A stretch of DNA of 16,156 nt from Hominenteromicrobium gallistercoris (GTDB lineage: Bacteria; Bacillota; Clostridia; Oscillospirales; Acutalibacteraceae). A program made the translations under genes and the position numbers. The stretch's first letter is position 1; every line of letters begins with the position of its first letter. The stretch lies in NCBI GenBank assembly GCA_019119145.1, contig DWXR01000072.1:1-16156 (forward strand), in the 5' to 3' direction. Of this stretch, positions 11,618 through 16,156 are shown one piece after another. Below the pieces are notes generated by a model. That model did no database searches and was not told the DNA's origin. It saw only the letters and a program-made list of their open reading frames with translations.

Positions 11618-12541
11618 CTACTGTTTATTTTCCTGCGGCGGCACGGGCGGCTGGACCGGCGGGCGGTTGCGCCTTCTGCGCCGCACGCACAGGACGATGA
11701 CGACCGTCGCCGCGCCGCCGACGGCGAGGAACGGCAGCGCGTAGATCAGCGCGATCACAAAGCCCTGCGCGCCGTCCACAACGCCCTGCAGCATGCCGGA
11801 AAAGGCCGCCGCCACGCGCGCGCCGAAGTCCGGCTCCGCCGGCGTATACGCTTCCACCTCCTGCACATAGACGAAAACGGAAGCGTAGTCGATGCTGTTT
11901 TCGAGCGCCTTCTGCTGCCCCGTGTAGCGCTCGATCTCATACTGCACCTCGGTCAGCTTTTCCTGCACGGCCAGGAGCTCCTCGAGACTGCCGGATTCCT
12001 CCATCAGGGCGAGCAGGCGCGCCTCCTGCGTGCGCAGGCTGTTCAGCCGCGCTTCGATGTCGACGTACTCGCCCGTCGCGTCCTGCGTGCTCTCTTCGCT
12101 GTGCAGCACGCTGCCCGCCGCCTGCACCGCTTCGAGGAACGGCGCGTACTGCGCCGCCGGCACGCGGCAGGTGAATTCCGCGCTGCGCGCGCCGCTGTCC
12201 GCATACGACGCGGTGTACTCGATATAGCCGCCGGCCTCGTCGACCGCCGCCCGCAGCGCCGCGAGCGCCTCCTCGTAGTCCCGGGCCTCCAGCGTCATGC
12301 TTGCGGTGCGGATGATCTTCCGGTCGTCCGCCGCCTGCCCGTCCGCATAGACGGCTGTGCCCGTCTCATTGCCCGCGGCGTCCGCCACGGCCGATTCCTC
12401 CGTCGCGCCGTAGTCGAAGCCGCCCTCCTCCGCGTAAGCCGCCGTGCTCGTCGCCGTATCCTCCGCGCGCAGGTCACTGCACCCCATGAAAAGGACCGCC
12501 GGCAGACAGAAAAGCGCCAGCACCGCTGTTTTCCGTTTCAT
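11618..12541 (-). CDS. DUF4349 domain lipoprotein
   Basis: The 307-residue protein begins with a lipoprotein signal (MKRKTAVLALFCLPAVLFMGC, lipobox Cys21). An acidic, Ala-rich stretch follows, then the DUF4349 domain from about residue 74 (KIIRTASMTLEARDYEEALA, GGYIEYT, FTCRVPAAQY). An inner coiled coil lies at about 160-215 (VDIEARLNSLRTQEARLLAL through TEVQYEIERYTGQQKALENS). A C-terminal membrane helix (about 265-290) ends in a run of arginines and a Pro-rich tail. It is thus anchored at both ends, with the domain outside the cell. The family has no established function. The ribosome binding site is AAAGGAG before ATG 12541. No clear SigA promoter was found upstream. Confidence 0.9.
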   Translation of the reverse strand: MKRKTAVLALFCLPAVLFMGCSDLRAEDTATSTAAYAEEGGFDYGATEESAVADAAGNETGTAVYADGQAADDRKIIRTASMTLEARDYEEALAALRAAVDEAGGYIEYTASYADSGARSAEFTCRVPAAQYAPFLEAVQAAGSVLHSEESTQDATGEYVDIEARLNSLRTQEARLLALMEESGSLEELLAVQEKLTEVQYEIERYTGQQKALENSIDYASVFVYVQEVEAYTPAEPDFGARVAAAFSGMLQGVVDGAQGFVIALIYALPFLAVGGAATVVIVLCVRRRRRNRPPVQPPVPPQENKQ

Positions 12542-12561
12542 CGTTTCTGCTCCTTTCCGCT

Positions 12562-12579
12562 CCGCGCTTTTTCGCGCGG
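12562..12579. repeat. Small hairpin upstream of the DUF4349 gene
   Basis: Perfect CCGCGC (12562-12567) and GCGCGG (12574-12579) pair with a 6-base loop, just upstream of the DUF4349 ribosome binding site on the minus strand. It would form in that mRNA leader. Confidence 0.4.
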
Positions 12580-12666
12580 ATTTTTCCTTTCACCTCTTAT
12601 GAAAGCAAATCCCCCGGCGCGGTTACACAATTTTCCTGAAAATTTCAAAAAATCTTAAAATGCCAG

Positions 12667-12695
12667 TTGACAATCCCGTGATTATATGTTATGCT
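12667..12695 (+). promoter_or_regulatory. Promoter of the DUF1836 gene
   Basis: Perfect TTGACA (12667-12672), a 17-base spacer and TATGCT (12690-12695). Confidence 0.75.
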
Positions 12696-12726
12696 TTCAT
12701 CATCACATTACAAGGAGACAAGAATT

Positions 12727-13302
12727 ATGAGTTGGATACTTCCCGGAACCGTGCTCCGCGTCGATTCCGACAGCCCCGCGGCGGCAGAGGAAACGCTCTC
12801 CGCCATGTTCCTGACCGGCGGCCTCGTGCTCTCCCAGGTCACGCAGATCACGGGCCTCGAGCCGTACATCGTGCAGAACTGGGTGCGCCGCGGCTTTGTG
12901 ACGGCGCCGAAGCTGCGCAAATACACGCGCCGCCAGCTCAGCCGCATCCTGATCATCAACGCGCTCAAGGGCGCGCTGCCGATCGAGCAGATCTGCCAGC
13001 TTCTGACCTACGTCAACGGCACGCTGGACGACGACGAGGACGACATCATCGACGACACGCAGCTCTACAACGCCTTCGTCGTGCTGGCGCACACGGTCGA
13101 CCGCGACGGCTTCCCGATGCCCGACGAGATCGTGCCGATGATCGAGCGCAGCCTGCCGGACTACCACGAGCAGGCGCCCGGCGACCGCTCGCGCGTGCAG
13201 GAGGTGCTGCGCATCATGCTGACCGCATGGCGCTCCGCACAGCTGCAGGAGGACGCCCAGCGCATGCTGCGCGCCCTGCCGAAATCCCCGAGCATCCTGT
13301 AA
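12727..13302 (+). CDS. DUF1836 family putative DNA-binding protein
   Basis: The 191-residue protein matches DUF1836. It has a MerR-like winged-helix core at about residues 28-100 (GLVLSQVTQITGLEPYIVQNWVRRGFV, then KYTRRQLSRILIINALKGALPIEQICQLLTYVNG), then an acidic segment (DDDEDDIIDD) and a helical C-terminus. The first helix pair and the NWVRRGF wing are the usual DNA-contact features of this group, so a transcription factor role is likely; targets and ligand are unknown. ATG 12727 has AAGGAG 10 bases upstream. An upstream ATG at 12691 lies in the -10 region and is unlikely to be used. It is monocistronic and divergent from the DUF4349 lipoprotein gene, a possible target. Confidence 0.87.
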   Translation: MSWILPGTVLRVDSDSPAAAEETLSAMFLTGGLVLSQVTQITGLEPYIVQNWVRRGFVTAPKLRKYTRRQLSRILIINALKGALPIEQICQLLTYVNGTLDDDEDDIIDDTQLYNAFVVLAHTVDRDGFPMPDEIVPMIERSLPDYHEQAPGDRSRVQEVLRIMLTAWRSAQLQEDAQRMLRALPKSPSIL

Positions 13303-13316
13303 GGACGACAGCTCCC

Positions 13317-13357
13317 CTGCGGGCTGCCGGCGAAAGCCCGGCCGCCCGCAGATTTTT
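13317..13357 (+). terminator. Terminator of the DUF1836 gene
   Basis: CTGCGGGC (13317-13324) pairs with GCCCGCAG (13344-13351), enclosing a GCCGG/CCGGC stem with a GAAA-containing loop, then ATTTTT. Confidence 0.8.
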
Positions 13358-13468
13358 GAAAAAGGAGAATTTTCCGGACCGGCACTGCCGAAACGCGGCG
13401 GCCCGCCGGAAGCCGGTGCGCGCATCTTGCTGCGCTGCGCCGGGCCGCCCGGCCGAACGGGCACAAAA
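13358..13468. other. GC-rich spacer between terminators
   Basis: No gene seen. It contains an ACCGGC/GCCGGT inverted repeat and GC-rich sequence of no clear function. Confidence 0.4.
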
Positions 13469-13501
13469 AACACCTTCCGCAAGGAGGGTGTTTCTCCTTT
13501 T
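13463..13501. terminator. Bidirectional terminator between the DUF1836 and ClC genes
   Basis: A 10-bp stem (13469-13478 with 13483-13492, one G-T pair) around GCAA is followed by TCTCCTTTTT on the plus strand and TTTTTT on the minus strand. It mainly ends the degV-ClC transcript. Confidence 0.8.
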
Positions 13502-13519
13502 TATGGACAGTATCCGGGC

Positions 13520-14785
13520 TCAGTGCCCGCGCGCGTCAATCTCCTCCTCGCGCAGCTTCGAAAACACGATGTGCTGGCCGGTATACAGGCTGAAACAGCC
13601 GGAAAGCAGAAAGCTGATGCAGGCGGCGAGCATGTAAAACAGCGCGCCTTCGCCGCCGAAAAGCTCGATGCTGAGCAGCACCGTCGCGAGCGGGCAGTTC
13701 GTCACGCCGCAGAACAGCGCCGCGATGCCGACCGCCGCGCCGAACGCGGGGTCCAGCCCGATCAGGAGCGACAGCGCGCCGCCCATCGTCGCGCCGATGA
13801 ACAGCGTCGGCACGATCTCGCCGCCCTTGAACCCGGCGCCGATCGTGACGGCCGTAAAGAGGATCTTCAGCAGGAACGCCTCGGGCCGCACGTCGCCCGA
13901 CACAAAGACGCGCTCGATCACGGAGATGCCGCCGCCGTTGTAATCCGTTGTGCCGACGAGCAGCGAAAGCGCAACGACCAGCACACCGCCCGCCGCGACG
14001 CGGAGCCATTCGTTCGGGATGAACCGCTGAAAGAGATGCGCGCCCGTATGCATCGCCCAGCAGAACAGGACGCTGACCAGCGCCCCCGCCACGGCGATGA
14101 CGAACATTTTCCAGATGCTTTCGGCCGAGAACGCGGGCACAAGCGCCACCGGGAAGCGCTCCCCCTCGACGCCGAAAAGCTGCGCCGCGGCAAACGCCGT
14201 CGACGCGGACACGATGCAGGGGAACAGCGCCGCCGAGCAGAAGCGGCCGACGCTGACGACCTCTACGGCAAAGACGCAGGCCGCCATCGGCGTGCCGAAC
14301 ACCGCGGCGAACACGGCGCTCATGCCGCACATCGTCAGAATGTGCCGGTCCTGCTCGCTCAGGCGGAACAGCCTGCCGAAGAGCGTCGCCACGCTGCCGC
14401 CGAGCTGCAGCGCCGCGCCCTCGCGCCCGGCCGAGCCGCCGAACAGGTGCGTGATGACCGTGCCGAGGAAAATCGCGGGCGCAAGCAGAATGGAGACGCC
14501 CTTTTCGGCGCGCACGCTCTCGAACACCTCGTTCGTGCCGACGCCTGAAACGCGGCAGAGCTTATAGAGCCCGACGATCAGCAGGCCGCCGAGCGGCAGC
14601 AGGTACAAGAGCCAGCCGTTTTCGCCGCGCAGATTCGTCGCGTACTCCACCGCCTTTGAAAACAGCGCGCCGACCGCGCCGCCGGCCGCGCCGACGACCG
14701 CGCCGAGCAGCAGCCACCGGAAAAAGGCCGCGGCGTATTCCCGCGCAGGCCGTGCAGCCTGCGCGAGCCTTCCGTATACTTCCAT
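13520..14785 (-). CDS. ClC-family anion channel/antiporter
   Basis: The 421-residue polytopic membrane protein has ClC helices and signature regions. GSAGREGA carries the gating glutamate Glu122 (GREGP in classic ClCs), GAGFKGGEIVP (316-326) replaces GxFxP, and FSLYTGQ near the C-terminus carries a candidate central tyrosine. The first anion-site motif GSGIP is GVGTN, with Val82 where Cl- ClCs have the coordinating serine. Loss of that serine, GREGA and FKGGE resemble a branch that includes fluoride/proton antiporters, but the ion cannot be assigned and no fluoride riboswitch was seen upstream. There is no CBS domain. It starts 42 bases after the degV stop with GAAGGA upstream, so it is probably the second gene of a degV operon. 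Confidence 0.88.
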   Translation of the reverse strand: MEVYGRLAQAARPAREYAAAFFRWLLLGAVVGAAGGAVGALFSKAVEYATNLRGENGWLLYLLPLGGLLIVGLYKLCRVSGVGTNEVFESVRAEKGVSILLAPAIFLGTVITHLFGGSAGREGAALQLGGSVATLFGRLFRLSEQDRHILTMCGMSAVFAAVFGTPMAACVFAVEVVSVGRFCSAALFPCIVSASTAFAAAQLFGVEGERFPVALVPAFSAESIWKMFVIAVAGALVSVLFCWAMHTGAHLFQRFIPNEWLRVAAGGVLVVALSLLVGTTDYNGGGISVIERVFVSGDVRPEAFLLKILFTAVTIGAGFKGGEIVPTLFIGATMGGALSLLIGLDPAFGAAVGIAALFCGVTNCPLATVLLSIELFGGEGALFYMLAACISFLLSGCFSLYTGQHIVFSKLREEEIDARGH

Positions 14786-14827
14786 AAACGCATCATTCCT
14801 TCAGTCGATTGTTCCCCCGCGGGCGGG

Positions 14828-15670
14828 TCACTTGCGGATGAACAGCACGCCGAGCGTGTTCGGCCCGCAGTGGTTCGAGATCGTGCAGCCCGCCGTCGTC
14901 TCGAGGATCTCCTCAAAGCCGCCGTATTCCTCCACAATGCCGCGGACGGTCCGGACGATCTCCGGAGAGCAGCCGGAATGTGTGATGAAGATGCGGCTGC
15001 GCCGGATGTCGTCGCGCCCGCCGAGCCTGTCGCGCACGTACTGCGCGATGCAGCTTTCGATTTTCCCGCGGTACTTTTTTCCGACGCCCATGCTGCCGTT
15101 TCTGACCTCGATGCACGGCTTGAGCTTCAAAAGGTTCGCGCCCATGGCGACGAGCGACGAACAGCGCCCGCCCTTCTGCAGGTAGAACAGCGTGTCGATG
15201 ACGAAGCTCGCCTCGACCTTTTCGGCCGTCTCGCGCATCTGCCGCACAATGTCCTCCGGCGATTCGCCCGCGGCGGCGCGCTCGGCCGCCTCAAGCACCA
15301 GCAGGCCGCTGCCGGTGGAGAGGTTGCGCGAGTCGACGACGTACACGTTGTCGCACTCCGCCGCCGCGGCACAGGCGTTCTGGTAGCAGCTCGACATTTC
15401 GCTGCTGATGTTGAAGTGGATCACCGCGTCGTACGATTCGCGCCAGGCCGTGAACCGCTCGCGGTACTCCTCGGTGTTGACGGCGGCCGTGCGGCACACG
15501 CCGCGCCCGGACCCGACGTAGTCGAAAATGTCCTGCGGCACGATGTCCACGCCGTCGCGGTAATTCCTGCCTTCCTTTTCGATGTACAGCGGCACGATGG
15601 CGATGTTGTACTTCTCCCGCAGCGCGGCGGAAAGGTCGCAGGTGCTGTCGGATGAAATCAGGATTTTCAT
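14828..15670 (-). CDS. DegV family fatty-acid-binding protein
   Basis: The 280-residue protein matches DegV/FakB: N-terminal MKILISSDSTCDL, IVPLYIEKEGRNYRDGVDI, the lipid-head contact region GVCRTAAVNTEEY, HFNISSEMSSCYQNA, VVDSRNLSTGSGLLVLEA, FYLQKGGRCSS and the C-terminal SNHCGPNTLGVLFI. Such proteins bind a fatty acid in a buried tunnel and present it to the kinase FakA. ATG 15670 follows GGGGAG; upstream in-frame codons to 15808 run through the promoter. The Ser-Ala/Gln-Pro pattern common in FakB is replaced by RTAAVN, so lipid preference may differ. It is cotranscribed with the ClC gene; a functional link is not known. Confidence 0.92.
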   Translation of the reverse strand: MKILISSDSTCDLSAALREKYNIAIVPLYIEKEGRNYRDGVDIVPQDIFDYVGSGRGVCRTAAVNTEEYRERFTAWRESYDAVIHFNISSEMSSCYQNACAAAAECDNVYVVDSRNLSTGSGLLVLEAAERAAAGESPEDIVRQMRETAEKVEASFVIDTLFYLQKGGRCSSLVAMGANLLKLKPCIEVRNGSMGVGKKYRGKIESCIAQYVRDRLGGRDDIRRSRIFITHSGCSPEIVRTVRGIVEEYGGFEEILETTAGCTISNHCGPNTLGVLFIRK

Positions 15671-15724
15671 GAGACTCCCCTTCCCATTTTTTCGCGGACG
15701 CAGCGCATCCGCATGCTTTGTTCC

Positions 15725-15753
15725 AGTATACCGCAGGGGCGTCGGTTTTGCAA
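15725..15753 (-). promoter_or_regulatory. Promoter of degV-ClC
   Basis: On the minus strand TTGCAA (15748-15753), a 17-base spacer and TATACT (15725-15730). Confidence 0.7.
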
Positions 15754-15799
15754 GATAAAGCCGAAAAAGCCGCAAAATTCTTCCGAAGGCTATCCGGCA

Positions 15800-15828
15800 T
15801 CTTAACAAAAATTAAGACATTCTTACAA
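15800..15828. promoter_or_regulatory. Candidate operator between degV and the TM2 gene
   Basis: TCTTAA (15800-15805) and TTAAGA (15812-15817) form a perfect 6-bp palindrome around CAAAAA. Read as direct repeats, TTAACA, TTAAGA and TTACAA follow at 4-5 base spacing, similar to Gram-positive PhoP boxes. The site sits between two divergent promoters. Confidence 0.3.
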
Positions 15829-15842
15829 CCGCCCCGAACCGC

Positions 15843-15871
15843 TTGCAATACCGCCGGTCTTTCGCTACAAT
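15843..15871 (+). promoter_or_regulatory. Promoter of the TM2-domain gene
   Basis: TTGCAA (15843-15848), a 17-base spacer and TACAAT (15866-15871). Confidence 0.65.
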
Positions 15872-15917
15872 AAGATTACAGAAAGCAAGCGCTACGATCA
15901 GGAAAAGAGGTAACGAT

Positions 15918-16156
15918 ATGCAGGACAACAACTATAACCCCTACACGAACCCGTCCGGCGGCGCGCCGGTTCCGCCGCAGCCGCCGGTCTACTCCGCCGT
16001 CCCCTTCGAGGGCATGGAGCCGCCCGCAGGCTACCCGCAGAAAAGCCGCCTTGCCGCAGGCATTCTCGGCATTCTCGGCGGCACGCTCGGCCTGCACAAT
16101 TTCTATCTGGGCAACAGCCAGCGCGGCCTGATCCAGATTCTCGTCGCCACGCTGGG
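15918..16156 (+). CDS. TM2 domain-containing protein (3' partial)
   Basis: The frame is open to the right edge, giving 79 residues. It has a low-complexity N-terminus (MQDNNYNPYTNPSGGAPVPP), then KSRLAAGILGILGGTLGLHNFYLGNSQRG, which is the TM2 domain hallmark: a helix with G-rich face, then the G-x-H-x-F-Y-L-G turn leading into a second helix. TM2 proteins are small membrane proteins of unclear function. The start ATG 15918 has AAAGAGG 7 bases upstream and a promoter at 15843-15871. The Pro-rich N-terminus resembles the linker of the zinc-ribbon protein at 10934-11494. Confidence 0.88.
   Translation, partial: MQDNNYNPYTNPSGGAPVPPQPPVYSAVPFEGMEPPAGYPQKSRLAAGILGILGGTLGLHNFYLGNSQRGLIQILVATL

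Overview
The window looks like chromosomal DNA of a high-GC, endospore-lineage Firmicute, most likely a gut clostridium of the Oscillospiraceae/Ruminococcaceae type. The reasons are consistent AGGAGG-type ribosome binding sites, TTGACA-17-TATAAT-type promoters, a spoVAEb sporulation gene, a Na+-pump decarboxylase pair, two lactate/malate-type dehydrogenases, and DegV, DUF1836 and DUF4349 proteins. This is inference from gene content; no marker fixes the species.

Layout. 1-670: end of an ABC exporter ATPase and its terminator. 671-1034: gene-free DNA rich in inverted repeats. 1035-1724 (-): DNA alkylation repair protein. 1749-3303 (+): a promoter and a riboswitch-like attenuator leader ahead of the decarboxylase beta subunit and a 45-residue gamma-like subunit. 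3310-5445 (-): LacI-family regulator followed by a FliB-type Cys-rich protein. 5542-5856 (+): divergent strong promoter and a 49-residue membrane peptide. 5918-6320 (-): spoVAEb. 6456-7493 (+): D-lactate-type dehydrogenase; it shares with spoVAEb a palindromic intergenic region resembling back-to-back forespore promoters. 7509-7829 (-): rhodanese. 7980-8924 (-): LDH/MDH-superfamily enzyme with an Arg specificity residue. 9079-9270 (+): truncated GNAT remnant. 9260-10090 (-): MBL-fold hydrolase, preceded by a long leader holding two tandem ~103-nt structured copies. 10471-10911 (+): rpsT with promoter and terminator. 10934-11494 (-): zinc-ribbon membrane protein. 11618-12541 (-): DUF4349 lipoprotein. 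12667-13357 (+): DUF1836 regulator. 13520-15670 (-): degV and a ClC transporter. 15843-16156 (+): TM2-domain protein, cut by the window end.

Most transcription units are one or two genes with their own promoters and terminators, so this is a mosaic of housekeeping and accessory genes and not one large operon. A loose theme is fermentation and ion energetics: a Na+-coupled decarboxylase, two 2-hydroxyacid/2-ketoacid dehydrogenases and a ClC antiporter. The most unusual material is noncoding: the oadB leader, the tandem structured repeats ahead of the MBL gene, and the spoVAEb/dehydrogenase palindrome. No tRNA, rRNA, CRISPR array, transposase or phage gene was seen.
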